Assembly: GCA_029881805.1 (NCBI GenBank)
Contig: JAOULW010000001.1
Span: 1-64,000 of the forward strand
Reading direction: 5' to 3'
Origin: Candidatus Bathyarchaeota archaeon
GTDB lineage: Archaea; Thermoproteota; Bathyarchaeia; Bathyarchaeales; Bathycorpusculaceae
Length of the DNA: 64,000 bases
The notes beneath the pieces are model-generated. The model was given only the letters and a program-made list of their open reading frames with translations, did no database searches and was not told where the DNA came from. Below are positions 1 through 8,564 of this stretch, piece after piece. The position numbers were made by a program, and so were the translations under genes. Numbering within the stretch: position 1 is the first letter of the stretch; every line of letters starts with the position of its first letter.

Positions 1-516
1 AAGCACTATGGAAAACACTCCATGCATTTCTAAATCTAAAGCGTCTCTAAAAATTTCTTCGGCTTCTTCAGGTTTTTTGCCCTTCACACGGTAAATTTCG
101 GCCATTTGAGGAAGCATCCCTACATGCCCCATCACTGGGATTTCCGCGTTTATCAATGTTTTTACAACATCTGGTCTATTTCCTTCGATTTTGACTCCGT
201 GAGCCCCTGCCTCCAGAAACTTTTTCGCGTTTAGTAAGCCGTTTTCTGTTGTATTGTAGCTGTTTATCGGCATATCTCCTACGATCGGCGTTTTTCTAGC
301 TCCTCTTGCCACAGCTTTTACGTGATAGAGCATGTCCGCCATTGTGACGCTTTTAGTGTTGCCATAACCCTGCACAACCATTCCTAAACTGTCGCCGACG
401 AGAATCAAATCAATAGTCATTTCATCGAGTATTCTTGCCATTTGAAAATCGTACGCCGTTAGTATTATGATTTTTGCTTTACCTTTCTTTTGTCTGATAT
501 TCTTTTGAAAGTCCAT
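1..516 (-). CDS. panB: 3-methyl-2-oxobutanoate hydroxymethyltransferase (partial, N-terminal 172 residues)
   Basis: PanB transfers a hydroxymethyl group from methylenetetrahydrofolate (or its archaeal equivalent) to 2-oxoisovalerate, giving ketopantoate, the first step to pantothenate and CoA. Reading leftward from the ATG at 516 the translation contains ILTAYDFQMARILDE, LILVGDSLGMVVQGY, a metal-site GDMP segment, and GAHGVKIEGN then PVMGHVGMLPQ, the family's signature order. The gene leaves the window at base 1, so roughly the last third is missing. Its start lies inside the 3' end of panE (38-base overlap), so it is the last gene seen of a translationally coupled CoA operon. A purine-rich GGAGG precedes the start (521-526). 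Confidence 0.93.
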   Translation of the reverse strand, partial: MDFQKNIRQKKGKAKIIILTAYDFQMARILDEMTIDLILVGDSLGMVVQGYGNTKSVTMADMLYHVKAVARGARKTPIVGDMPINSYNTTENGLLNAKKFLEAGAHGVKIEGNRPDVVKTLINAEIPVMGHVGMLPQMAEIYRVKGKKPEEAEEIFRDALDLEMHGVFSIVL

Positions 517-1402
517 TTTTTTCCTCCAAGAATTTTATGAAGTAGACGAGCGTCTCGTTCATAGGTGTTGAAATGTTATGTTTTTGACCTAACTCAACTA
601 TTTTACCATTAAGAAAATCAATTTCAGTTCTCTTATTTTTCATGATGTCTTGACACATGGAAGAAAAATTCTCGTAGTTGAAGAGTTCTTTGTCAATTTT
701 CTCCTCCAGATTTTGCGGTAAGGCTATTCCCTCAGCTTTTCCAACTAAGATGCATTCCTTAGCTATTTGATGTCTAACCGGTTTAAGTGAATCAGCGGCA
801 ATTTCTCGATTTCTTGTACGGAAAATTGCTGTTAATGGATTTACAACGCAGTTAACAACAAGCTTGCTCCAAACTTCCTTGTGAATGTCTTTGGAAAGAG
901 TTGTCTTCAATTTGCACTGGTTGAACACATCGGCGATTTTTTCCGCGATGGAGTCTTGCTCAATTATTGTTTCACCATTCCAAAATCTTATTTCGCCAGG
1001 CTTGAAGAACTCTGCAGCCATGTTTGTTATTCCTCTTAGAATTTTGACTCGGTCACCTGCTGCACGCTTGATGATTTCTTCGTTTCCAAGACCATTCTGT
1101 AAAATCAGAATAACCGTATCTTTCTGAAAAAGTTTCCCTATTTTTCCAATAGCTTCTGCTGAGTCATACGCTTTTGTTGTAAGAACAATTAGTGTTTTTT
1201 CAGGTACTGTACGAATTTCTGTGTCAGTCTTTAGGTGGAAAGATTCGTTTACGCTTCCATGAACTGTTAAGCCATTTGATTTCACAGCGTCAATGTGGGC
1301 TTTGTCTCCGATTAGTGTCACCTCATTTCCTTTTGACAACAGGGCTCCGTAGGCGCTTCCTATGGCTCCTGCGCCTAGAACAAAAATCTTGTCGAAGCTC
1401 AT
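479..1402 (-). CDS. panE: 2-dehydropantoate 2-reductase (ketopantoate reductase)
   Basis: Reduces ketopantoate to pantoate with NAD(P)H in the cytoplasm. The 307 residues match the family length. Residues 10-16 are GAGAIGS, the Rossmann dinucleotide loop; LQNGLGNE at 101-108 and [16 protein letters not shown] from about 178 carry the expected catalytic Lys (K180) and Asn (N184) of the ApbA/PanE family. Its ATG overlaps the stop of the upstream ligase gene by four bases (ATGA), and its own 3' end overlaps panB, so the four genes are almost certainly one transcript. Having the reductase next to both PanB and the archaeal kinase and ligase supports pantoate as the real product. Confidence 0.93.
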   Translation of the reverse strand: MSFDKIFVLGAGAIGSAYGALLSKGNEVTLIGDKAHIDAVKSNGLTVHGSVNESFHLKTDTEIRTVPEKTLIVLTTKAYDSAEAIGKIGKLFQKDTVILILQNGLGNEEIIKRAAGDRVKILRGITNMAAEFFKPGEIRFWNGETIIEQDSIAEKIADVFNQCKLKTTLSKDIHKEVWSKLVVNCVVNPLTAIFRTRNREIAADSLKPVRHQIAKECILVGKAEGIALPQNLEEKIDKELFNYENFSSMCQDIMKNKRTEIDFLNGKIVELGQKHNISTPMNETLVYFIKFLEEKNGLSKEYQTKER

Positions 1403-2199
1403 ATTGCAGATTCACCAAAAGACAGGGTTTCACCTTTTTCTGCAAGCTCCGAAAGACTCTCCTTAATCAGAGCTATGATTTCAGTTAGATTCTTCCTATT
1501 GTCAAAGTTTAGTAGAACCTCCTTGAGCTCTGATTTTCCTTGGCATTTCAGTTTTTCTACGGTTTCTACGAGTCTCGGCATTGCTCTTACAACATTGTCG
1601 ACTATGGTTATGGTTGCGTTTTGCGCTGTGCGTGACAGCGGGTTCAGGTCTATTGCTACAACTTTCTTTCCCATCTTGACTAAGGCTTCTGTGCGATCTC
1701 CATCCTCAAGGGGCACCAAAACCACGTCAGCTACGAGTATTCCGTTTGGGTCTACGCGTCTTCTTTCGCTGCTTAACTCTGGGATCTTCGCAAGGGCATT
1801 TTCGCCCACACCGAGAACTTCATGAGCGCCAGCTTTTTTCAATCGCTTTTTGATAACTAGCTCCCTTTCAAGCGACCTATAGAATAAGTTGACTTCGATC
1901 TTTGCGTTTGTAACATGGGCCAGTTTTACGATTTCTTCAGCTACTAGCGCTGCAGTATTTCCGTTGACGGAGATCACGGGTTTCTTAGCGGTTAGAAGCA
2001 TCACTGCTGCTGCGTTTATAGCTTTTAAGGCTGATTTGGTTGTTTTTTCACCTAATAAATAGTCGAAGGTTTCTCCTCGACCGTGGGCCATTAGGCCTGC
2101 CACTGCAACCATTCCTTCGCTGTAATAGGCAATCAATTTTTCTCGTATTCGTAATGATTCTGCTCTTGGATGATCTGGGGGAATCTTTATGTCCGTCAT
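1399..2199 (-). CDS. 4-phosphopantoate--beta-alanine ligase (archaeal phosphopantothenate synthetase)
   Basis: This archaeal enzyme condenses 4-phosphopantoate with beta-alanine using ATP to give 4'-phosphopantothenate, replacing the bacterial PanC/CoaA order. The 266 residues are typical. Visible family segments are [17 protein letters not shown] at the N-terminus, [17 protein letters not shown] from about 39, [20 protein letters not shown], and [31 protein letters not shown] with the nucleotide-binding acidic motif. It overlaps the pantoate kinase stop by four bases upstream and the panE start by four bases downstream. No separate PanC-type ligase is needed in this arrangement. Confidence 0.93.
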   Translation of the reverse strand: MTDIKIPPDHPRAESLRIREKLIAYYSEGMVAVAGLMAHGRGETFDYLLGEKTTKSALKAINAAAVMLLTAKKPVISVNGNTAALVAEEIVKLAHVTNAKIEVNLFYRSLERELVIKKRLKKAGAHEVLGVGENALAKIPELSSERRRVDPNGILVADVVLVPLEDGDRTEALVKMGKKVVAIDLNPLSRTAQNATITIVDNVVRAMPRLVETVEKLKCQGKSELKEVLLNFDNRKNLTEIIALIKESLSELAEKGETLSFGESAI

Positions 2200-3107
2200 T
2201 GAAGCAATCGCGCTCCTACATGATCGATTTCGCTGACTAGGATTTTTTCTGCATCGAATTTACGGAAAATTTCCAATAGTTTTTCGGTATGTTTCCGTTC
2301 AATTAACGTGAATACTGATTCGCCGAACATAGGCATACTGCAAATGAAGTTGGTTTCATCTGCTGCTTTCAGGACGCTTCTAACTTTGCTAGTTATTAAA
2401 CCCACATGCTCAGCAAATTGGCGAGAAAACTTCATGAAGTTGATGAAGTCTGGCTCTTCAACAAGTCTATCAACGAGTTTCCCCCCAAGCTCGTTAATGC
2501 GTCTGCAAGCCTCTTCATCTGTTAAGAATTTTCTTGTTGGCAACGGTGCAAAAAAGAGACAAGCAACTACTACATCTCTCGGCATTGCTACACGTTGTAT
2601 TTCTCCGATTCCTGGCGCTCCGGCCTTAACTCTGATTTCTAGGCCCCCGAATGTTTCAGCGATTACTGTTCCAAGTCCAGTTCTACATTCGACTTCAACT
2701 TTGTGTGCTAGTTGAGCAGCTTCGATTTTGGACATGCCTAAATCAAATGCCTCGTTTAATGCTAGTGTTAGACTTAGTGCTGCGGCTCCGCTGGTGCCGA
2801 AACCCGCCCCAATTGGAACCTTAGTGTAGTGTTCGACAGTTATTACCAGTTTTTCTGTTTCTTTAAGTAGGCGGCGAAAGGTGTTAACGACGTGGTGAGA
2901 AACCCTTGCAGAATTTGAAACAGAACCATTAATTTTTACTTGTAAGGAGTTTTTTGACGATTTCGTAACCATTGTTGTGGTTTCAACTCCTTCGGTCAAT
3001 GAAACGCCAGCTCCTCTCGAACCCACATGCGAGGCGTCTGCTGATTGGTCGAATATTTCGAAAAAGCCAGTAATATGACATGGTGCGAATGCTTTGACTT
3101 TTTTCAT
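2196..3107 (-). CDS. pantoate kinase (GHMP family)
   Basis: Phosphorylates pantoate to 4-phosphopantoate with ATP, the archaeal commitment step to CoA. The 303-residue protein has the GHMP glycine-rich loop at residues 97-108 ([12 protein letters not shown]), an N-terminal [11 protein letters not shown] segment that starts the GHMP fold, and a C-terminal [10 protein letters not shown] region. The next gene is the matching ligase, which separates pantoate kinase from other GHMP kinases such as mevalonate or homoserine kinase. The ATG at 3107 starts nine bases after the stop of a possible 57-residue ORF. Confidence in function is high because of the operon PoK - PPS - PanE - PanB. Confidence 0.93.
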   Translation of the reverse strand: MKKVKAFAPCHITGFFEIFDQSADASHVGSRGAGVSLTEGVETTTMVTKSSKNSLQVKINGSVSNSARVSHHVVNTFRRLLKETEKLVITVEHYTKVPIGAGFGTSGAAALSLTLALNEAFDLGMSKIEAAQLAHKVEVECRTGLGTVIAETFGGLEIRVKAGAPGIGEIQRVAMPRDVVVACLFFAPLPTRKFLTDEEACRRINELGGKLVDRLVEEPDFINFMKFSRQFAEHVGLITSKVRSVLKAADETNFICSMPMFGESVFTLIERKHTEKLLEIFRKFDAEKILVSEIDHVGARLLQ

Positions 3108-3116
3108 ATCTGACGC

Positions 3117-3290
3117 CTAGCAATGCGGAAAGTCGAGGAAAGCCTTCAGATAAGAATTCTGTATAGCTTCTTTAAACAAGTCTAAACTTTCCAAAAGCTC
3201 CTTGAGTTCATATAATTCTTCATTGCGGATCAGAAGACAGCCTAAATTGTTGCACGAGTGTACAGTTATGTGTAGCTCTGTTCTACGCAC
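3117..3290 (-). CDS. possible small protein (57 residues) ahead of pantoate kinase
   Basis: A GTG-initiated frame of 57 codons ends nine bases before pantoate kinase. Its second half (NEELYELKELLESLDLFKEA and onward) reads like amphipathic helix with protein-like composition. Doubts: no family recognised; the GTG at 3290 lies only about 13 bases from the TATA-like stretch at 3299-3307, too close for that box to make a transcript containing this start; and the first ten codons coincide with a dyad that recurs at 4028-4053, where the same frame stops after 12 codons. It may be a real leader gene of the CoA operon, a remnant, or chance. Confidence 0.35.
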   Translation of the reverse strand: MRRTELHITVHSCNNLGCLLIRNEELYELKELLESLDLFKEAIQNSYLKAFLDFPHC

Positions 3291-3309
3291 AAACCATCAT
3301 ATTTAAAGA
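3256..3309 (+). promoter_or_regulatory. promoter with dyad element, prepilin gene 1
   Basis: A dyad at 3266-3291 has half sites TATGTGTAG and CTACGCACA separated by seven bases. It is followed by CCATC and a TATA-like ATATTTAAAGA at 3299-3309, about 32 bases before the prepilin ATG at 3341, so the mRNA is nearly leaderless. The same dyad, 24 of 26 bases identical and similarly spaced, precedes the second prepilin gene (4028-4053). The position just upstream of the TATA box fits an activator or shared regulator of pilus genes; that role is inference. The element also lies in the first codons of the possible minus-strand ORF ending at 3117. Confidence 0.6.
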
Positions 3310-3340
3310 AAGAGTGATTCTGGTGCACGGAGAGAAAAAA

Positions 3341-3904
3341 ATGAAACTCCTGAAGAATAAAAAAGCATTGAGCACAGTGGTAACTACTCTGATCATTCTA
3401 GTGGTTTCGGTACTTCTGGCAACTGTTGTAACCTTCTACGCCATAAACGTTACAACCACAAGAGTTCAAGAGGAATCACTATTCTTGACAAAGCCACACG
3501 TATGGTATAGCACTTCTAACACAACGGCAACTGGAGAAGCCGGTCTCATCATAATTAACACTGGTGGGCGGGACGTTGTCATAGACAAGATTACAGTGAG
3601 AGGACAGGACAGTGAGTGGACGGACGTTTATTACAACATAACAAGCGGCAGCATCTCAGCAGATCTTGCATTCAACTCAAGTCTAGCTGATGGTGGCTCC
3701 ATCGACATAGGCGGCACTGTCTACACATTTACACAGGGCACGGCCAACACAGACATAACATTGAGGTCAGGCTATACCATGATACTCTACGTCGACGATC
3801 CGGACAGCATAGCGCTAAATGATATTGGAACCAGTTGCGGTATAACAGTGTTTACTGCAAATGCACAGTACTATAGAGAAGCAAACGTACAAGCCACTGA
3901 CTAA
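3341..3904 (+). CDS. archaeal type IV pilin precursor (major pilin candidate)
   Basis: The start is taken at the ATG at 3341, preceded by a GGAGAG site at about 3329, rather than a GTG nine codons upstream. The protein (187 residues) begins with a short basic leader and a class III signal, KNKKAL then STVVTTLIILVVSVLLATVV: cleavage by an archaeal prepilin peptidase between Ala and Leu would leave a hydrophobic N-terminal helix. The rest is a Thr/Ser/Gly-rich extracellular beta domain of about 140 residues with several N-x-S/T sequons. It is the first gene of the pilus cluster and has its own promoter dyad, and a 190-base gap separates it from the next gene, which fits a separately and strongly expressed main subunit. 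Confidence 0.82.
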   Translation: MKLLKNKKALSTVVTTLIILVVSVLLATVVTFYAINVTTTRVQEESLFLTKPHVWYSTSNTTATGEAGLIIINTGGRDVVIDKITVRGQDSEWTDVYYNITSGSISADLAFNSSLADGGSIDIGGTVYTFTQGTANTDITLRSGYTMILYVDDPDSIALNDIGTSCGITVFTANAQYYREANVQATD

Positions 3905-4018
3905 AATTCTCAATCTTTTCCTTTTTTCTTTTCCCTGTTTTTTTGGCGCAGTAGCTATTATTAGACTTATTAAACTTTGAAGAGATGTGAAGGGGGCATC
4001 AGATTTTTGGCTACTGAT

Positions 4019-4070
4019 TCTGTATACTTATGTGTAGTTTTGTTCTACGCACACCATCTTATCTTATTCT
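4019..4070 (+). promoter_or_regulatory. promoter with dyad element, pilus operon
   Basis: Second copy of the dyad (4028-4053; halves TATGTGTAG and CTACGCACA) followed by CCATC and an AT-rich TATCTTATT TATA candidate at 4060-4068, some 30 bases before the ATG at 4095. Conservation with 3256-3309 extends a few bases either side of the dyad (TGTAYA upstream, CCATC downstream) while the flanking sequence differs, as expected for a selected regulatory element. It would control the long plus-strand run from 4095 to 10821, whose genes overlap or are closely spaced. Confidence 0.6.
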
Positions 4071-4094
4071 GAGTTTGAGAAAGTTTGATTAGAT

Positions 4095-4961
4095 ATGCAA
4101 GAGAGGAGACTGTTAAAAATATTGTATACTTGGGAATCGAAAAAACAGCTAGGAAAATTATTGAAATCAAGAAAAGCTTTGAGTATACCTATAACCTACC
4201 TGATACTCTTTGTTTCGCTTATTGCCGTAATCTCCGTGACATACAGCTTTGCGGTGATTAGGATAAGCGTTAGGGGCGCTTTGCTCAAGACTTCGGTTGC
4301 AAAGCAAAACATGCAGGTTTTGGATGACGCAGTGCGTTCTGTTGCATGGAGTTTTGGCGCTTCTAAAGTTGTCTACATGGATGACTGCGGCGGCACTTTC
4401 CAAACGCGACCTGCAGCAAAAACTCTTGTCATCAACTTTACTGATGAACAATCTTTCTACGACGTAGTGTTCAACAGTTCTGTTGGCAAAGCTTTCTATG
4501 AGCTTGAACCTTCAGAATCTAACGACGACGGTTTGTTTATCAGAGGCGATGACAGGGCAATAATCAACCAAAGCGCTTTCACCATGACACAGCTGCATTT
4601 TTCAGGAGGCAGTGATGCTAAGGAACTGGTATTATGTTACCGACCCTCTGCGACAGCGACATCGATCGGCACAAGTGATAGAAAACCATTAAACCTTATC
4701 CGCGTATACATCATTAACCTCAATTCTTCTCAGAGTCTGATGCTGAAGGAAAAGTTTCACCTGAAAGTAGCATCTATGAACGTCACGACAACCACAAGTC
4801 AATATGAGTTCAACCAACCTATCTTCTCTCTTGCATTAAAATCGACGCTTGATGGATCTCAAAACATCGTCTGGCTTCCAATTTCAAGTATCGCAGAAGG
4901 CGCCATCGTGAATGTGGAGATAGTCGTCTGCAGTGCTAAGATCCAAAGAGTTGAGGTGTAA
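4095..4961 (+). CDS. prepilin-like protein of the pilus cluster
   Basis: A 288-residue protein with a long basic leader, then a class III prepilin signal SRKAL at about 25-29, cleavable between Ala and Leu, followed by the hydrophobic helix SIPITYLILFVSLIAVISVTY. The mature part is larger than a normal pilin (about 255 residues) and lacks the low-complexity Thr/Gly character of the first pilin. It has sequons NFT and NSS and a Cys pair (about C95 and C178). It is the first gene of the operon proper and may be a minor or tip pilin. The start at 4095 sits about 30 bases after the TATA candidate, so the transcript is nearly leaderless. Not assigned to a named family. Confidence 0.72.
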   Translation: MQERRLLKILYTWESKKQLGKLLKSRKALSIPITYLILFVSLIAVISVTYSFAVIRISVRGALLKTSVAKQNMQVLDDAVRSVAWSFGASKVVYMDDCGGTFQTRPAAKTLVINFTDEQSFYDVVFNSSVGKAFYELEPSESNDDGLFIRGDDRAIINQSAFTMTQLHFSGGSDAKELVLCYRPSATATSIGTSDRKPLNLIRVYIINLNSSQSLMLKEKFHLKVASMNVTTTTSQYEFNQPIFSLALKSTLDGSQNIVWLPISSIAEGAIVNVEIVVCSAKIQRVEV

Positions 4962-4964
4962 CGT

Positions 4965-5423
4965 ATGCCATCTATAACGCTAAGCTATCTGTACACTTTC
5001 ATCGCTTTACTAGCTGTCAGCACTATTCTCGTATTCTCTTTCATGGCTTATGCAAACACTCTACGATTTTTTTCAGAAACAGAGCAACTCAAAAATCTGA
5101 TGGATCGCGTGGCAATGAAGAGCACACAACTGCTGACACTTACACTATCCACCAACGCCACGGCCGAGGTCTCTCTTCAAATGCCTGCAACTATAGGAAA
5201 CAAACAGTATTGGCTTAAGCTTAGCAACGATTCCGCAAAGGCATGGCTGGAAGGGGGTCTTGGAAATATGCCAATTGAGGAAACAGAATTGCGCGTTTAT
5301 CTCCCTAAAGAGGCGTCTGCAACAGGACATTATGTTGGAGGTTATGGTACAGCTTGTTTGAGATGCTACATCAGTTCGGGAGTTCCCAGAATCCAGCTTG
5401 CAAGCTTAACCGATGGTGACTAA
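4965..5423 (+). CDS. membrane-anchored protein of the pilus cluster
   Basis: 152 residues: one N-terminal transmembrane helix (about 5-30, LSYLYTFIALLAVSTILVFSFMAY) with no basic leader or prepilin cleavage motif, then an extracellular domain with paired Cys (CLRCY near residue 128). It is placed three bases after the previous stop, with a GAGGTG site inside the previous gene's end, and abuts the ATPase gene. It may be an accessory or priming subunit, by position only; I recognise no family. Confidence 0.65.
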   Translation: MPSITLSYLYTFIALLAVSTILVFSFMAYANTLRFFSETEQLKNLMDRVAMKSTQLLTLTLSTNATAEVSLQMPATIGNKQYWLKLSNDSAKAWLEGGLGNMPIEETELRVYLPKEASATGHYVGGYGTACLRCYISSGVPRIQLASLTDGD

Positions 5424-5424
5424 G

Positions 5425-7026
5425 ATGAAATTCAGTCTGAAGCCAAGCAAAAATAAATCTCAAAACGGAGCCTTCCAAGAAGCGATGAAGGAGGAAGGTG
5501 AACTAGTCGAGTTTCTAGATGTCAAAAGATGGAGTGTTCCAGAAGGTTACGGGGAAGTTGAATATTATCCACTTAAACCACCTTTCTCTTATGCTGCGGT
5601 CATTCAAGACGAAGAAACTTTAGAATATTTGTATGTCCTTGACGAACTTCCTTTAGCTAGAGAAGAACGCGACGGCTATTTCAGATTAAGGAACATTTTG
5701 GAATATGAACTTCAGGCTCCAGAGGGCGAAGAGACTCTCTCTGAATCCTTCAGAAGACAAATGCCCCTGATACTTTCTAATCATCAGAAAATGTTTGTCG
5801 GAATTTCTCCGGTTGGAATGCGCAAAATCCTGTACTACCTAGAAAGAGACATTGTTGGATATGGGAAAGTAGACCCTTTAATGTACGACGCCTACGTTGA
5901 AGATATCGGATGCGGTGGAGTAAATAAGCCAATCTTTCTGTGGCATAGGAAATATGAGAACATAAAAACCAACATACTTTTCCGAGATGAGCAGGAACTC
6001 GATGACTTCATAATGCGCATCGTCCACAAAGCTGGAAAACATGTGAGCATAGCCTTTCCAATAGTTGACGTCACATTGCCTGAAAAGCATCGTCTAGCTG
6101 TCTCTTTTGGAACAGAAATAACTCCTTCAGGGACATCCTTCACTATAAGAAAGTTCCGTAAAGACCCATTTACCATAGTTGATCTAATTGAAAACGAAAC
6201 CATAAATGAGGGCATAGCTGCGTACTTATGGCTTTTGATGGAAAACAAGATGTCAGTTATGATCATGGGAGCCACAGGCGCAGGAAAGACAACAGCTCTC
6301 AACGCGATCGCATGCTTGGTACGGCCAAACTACAAGATAATTTCAGTCGAGGAAGTTGCCGAAATAAACCTGCCACATGAAAACTGGACATCCACAATTG
6401 CCCGTTCAGGCTTTGGAGTAGAAAGCGAAGGAGAGATCACCCTATATGATTTGATCAAATCGGCTGTAAGACACCGCCCCGACCTCATAATTGTGGGCGA
6501 AGTCCGAGGTGAAGAAGCCTATGTGCTGTTTCAGGCGCTCGCAACGGGACACGGTGGTTTATGCACCTTGCACGCCGAGGATGTTGACACGTCGATTAAA
6601 AGGCTTACTCAGCCGCCCATGAACATTCCGAGTTCCATAATTCCGCTGATGAACTGTGTAATAAACGTGAAACATGTGAGAACACCAGTTTTCTTAGAAT
6701 CAGGGAAACGTTTTTCGAGCAGAAAATTTACGAGCATTTCGGAGATAAGAGATGCAAACACGTTCCAAGAAGTTTTCAGTTGGAATCCTTCAACTGACAC
6801 GTTTCAAGAAAACCTTTCCGAAAGTTACTTGCTGCGAAAGATGGCCACTAGCCTAGACATTTCCATTGAGAAACTAGTAGATGAATTGGAATATCGCAAG
6901 CGAGTGCTCATTCACATGGTTGAGCACAACATTCGTGACTACAGAAATGTGAACAAAGTTCTAAGCAAATATTACAACAATCCTCAGCTTTTCCAAAAAG
7001 AATTTCTGGAAAAACCCAAATGGTGA
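5425..7026 (+). CDS. type IV pilus assembly ATPase (PilB/GspE/VirB11-like, archaeal)
   Basis: Cytoplasmic secretion ATPase that powers pilin insertion. The start at 5425 is preferred over the ATG at 5413 because GGTGA at 5416-5420 is an ideal ribosome site. Motifs: Walker A GATGAGKTT at about residues 282-290, the Asp-box EEVAEINLPHENW, Walker B DLIIVGEVRGEEAY, and the His box ATGHGGLCTLHAE. The long N-terminal region includes the GIGFVDPLM-like stretch (DIVGYGKVDPLMYDAYVEDIGC) of archaeal FlaI/TadA-type proteins. It overlaps the platform-protein gene by seven bases. The 533 residues are in the usual range for archaeal pilus ATPases. Confidence 0.93.
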   Translation: MKFSLKPSKNKSQNGAFQEAMKEEGELVEFLDVKRWSVPEGYGEVEYYPLKPPFSYAAVIQDEETLEYLYVLDELPLAREERDGYFRLRNILEYELQAPEGEETLSESFRRQMPLILSNHQKMFVGISPVGMRKILYYLERDIVGYGKVDPLMYDAYVEDIGCGGVNKPIFLWHRKYENIKTNILFRDEQELDDFIMRIVHKAGKHVSIAFPIVDVTLPEKHRLAVSFGTEITPSGTSFTIRKFRKDPFTIVDLIENETINEGIAAYLWLLMENKMSVMIMGATGAGKTTALNAIACLVRPNYKIISVEEVAEINLPHENWTSTIARSGFGVESEGEITLYDLIKSAVRHRPDLIIVGEVRGEEAYVLFQALATGHGGLCTLHAEDVDTSIKRLTQPPMNIPSSIIPLMNCVINVKHVRTPVFLESGKRFSSRKFTSISEIRDANTFQEVFSWNPSTDTFQENLSESYLLRKMATSLDISIEKLVDELEYRKRVLIHMVEHNIRDYRNVNKVLSKYYNNPQLFQKEFLEKPKW

Positions 7027-8537
7027 AAATATTGCAGACCATTCTTAAAAAACCGAAAATATTTGGCTGGCTGCTAGACCTTCTTCGCGCAGAGGGCGCC
7101 AGCGAAGTTAATCGCGAATTGCCATTTGCTGCGCTTCTTTTTACGTTGCTAGCTGCCAGCGGAGTGACAATCTATGAAAGCTGGAAAAAATTATGCAACA
7201 TAGACTTACTGCCAACATTCAAGAAAGAGGCAAAAGAAATTGTCAGACAAGTGGAGGTCTTAGGTTATGACCCTCTAACAGTTATGTACAAGCGGGCTGA
7301 GAAAACAAAGTCGAGGAACTACCGCGAGTTTCTGTTGGGATATGTTTCCTCAGTCAGAAGTGGCGGAAACGTCGTAAATTATCTTAAAAGCAAATTGCGC
7401 TCGATATTTGAGGTTCAAAGCGCCGCTTCAATTCGTTCTATTGAAAGACTTAGCACGCTTGTGGAAGCCTACGCAGTAATGTTAATCGTGACTCTCTGTT
7501 CATACATACTCTTCATAATATTCGCAACAACATCCGTCTTCGAACCGATGAATGCAGGTGGAACCCCAAGCTTATCTCCGACCACTGTGTGCATTCTCAT
7601 ATTTTTCGTGACTCCTCTAATTTCGATATTTTTCATGGCTATTGCGCATGTGGAGAGAAAAAGCAACCTTATACGGGTTAAGCAACCTTATTACGCTGCC
7701 GTATTGCCCTCAGCAGCTGTCTCATGCTTCATAGCAGTACTATATTTTGTGCCGCAACTTCAATACTTGACAAGTCCAGAAGTATTCCCACTCGTTGTTA
7801 CTGCCTGCCTCCTTGCGGTTTCAATTCCTCCAGCAACAGTCTACATGAAAATAGCGAAGGTCAACAGCGACGCTGAAAACTCCATGCCAAGTTTTCTTAG
7901 AGACGTAACGGAAGCCAGGAAAATTGGGCTTTCGCCAGAAAAAAGCATAATCCACGCTACGAAGCGAACGGGTTATGGAAGGTTTTCCGAAACACTGTAT
8001 CTCATCCGCAGTCAAATGGAATGGGGAGTCTCCCTCAAGAAAGTATTCACAAACATCAAACAAAAAGTCCAAACGTGGCCCGTGCTTGTCAACTTTCTGA
8101 TACTCGTTGAAACAATCAAAATTGGTGGTGGCTCAGCCGCCGCTCTAGAGACATTGACAGATTACAGCGAAAAGCAAAAAGATGTCGATGCAAATAAGAA
8201 ATCGCTCCTGAGACCTTACGTGATTTTGGCTTTCATATGGAGTATTCTCATAGCCTTGACAACGACAATGGTCGCAATGACAATTTACGCTTTGACGCAA
8301 ATATCGCTTCCTGGATCAGCCGCCATGCCCTTTTCAGTAATGCAAATTCAGATAAACCTCTTTTCCACAGGCATAATCTTGCAGTGTTGGCTTTCCGGTT
8401 TCTTTGTAGGTAAAGTAAATGAAGGCACATTTGCTGCTGGCTTCAAGTATTCAGCAATGCTCGTCATAACAGCGTACGTATCGCTCATGCTTTCGCAGAA
8501 CTTTCTAGGTGGCATGTATGGCGCTGTTTCTCACTAA
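7020..8537 (+). CDS. pilus assembly membrane platform protein (GspF/TadC, FlaJ-like)
   Basis: Integral membrane platform that anchors the assembly ATPase. The 505 residues show two T2SSF-like helical cytoplasmic blocks (about 45-160 and 285-390, the second with SFLRDVTEARKIGLSPEKSI), each followed by a group of transmembrane helices (about 155-185, 195-215, 225-265, then 400-430, 440-465 and 475-495), the arrangement of archaeal TadC/FlaJ proteins. It starts inside the ATPase stop (ATG at 7020), the normal ATPase-platform pairing. No archaellum accessory genes (ArlCDEFGH) are near, so this is a pilus rather than an archaellum cluster. Confidence 0.9.
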   Translation: MVKILQTILKKPKIFGWLLDLLRAEGASEVNRELPFAALLFTLLAASGVTIYESWKKLCNIDLLPTFKKEAKEIVRQVEVLGYDPLTVMYKRAEKTKSRNYREFLLGYVSSVRSGGNVVNYLKSKLRSIFEVQSAASIRSIERLSTLVEAYAVMLIVTLCSYILFIIFATTSVFEPMNAGGTPSLSPTTVCILIFFVTPLISIFFMAIAHVERKSNLIRVKQPYYAAVLPSAAVSCFIAVLYFVPQLQYLTSPEVFPLVVTACLLAVSIPPATVYMKIAKVNSDAENSMPSFLRDVTEARKIGLSPEKSIIHATKRTGYGRFSETLYLIRSQMEWGVSLKKVFTNIKQKVQTWPVLVNFLILVETIKIGGGSAAALETLTDYSEKQKDVDANKKSLLRPYVILAFIWSILIALTTTMVAMTIYALTQISLPGSAAMPFSVMQIQINLFSTGIILQCWLSGFFVGKVNEGTFAAGFKYSAMLVITAYVSLMLSQNFLGGMYGAVSH

Positions 8538-8564
8538 AATGTAGAAAAAAGGAGGTCCGCCAGA

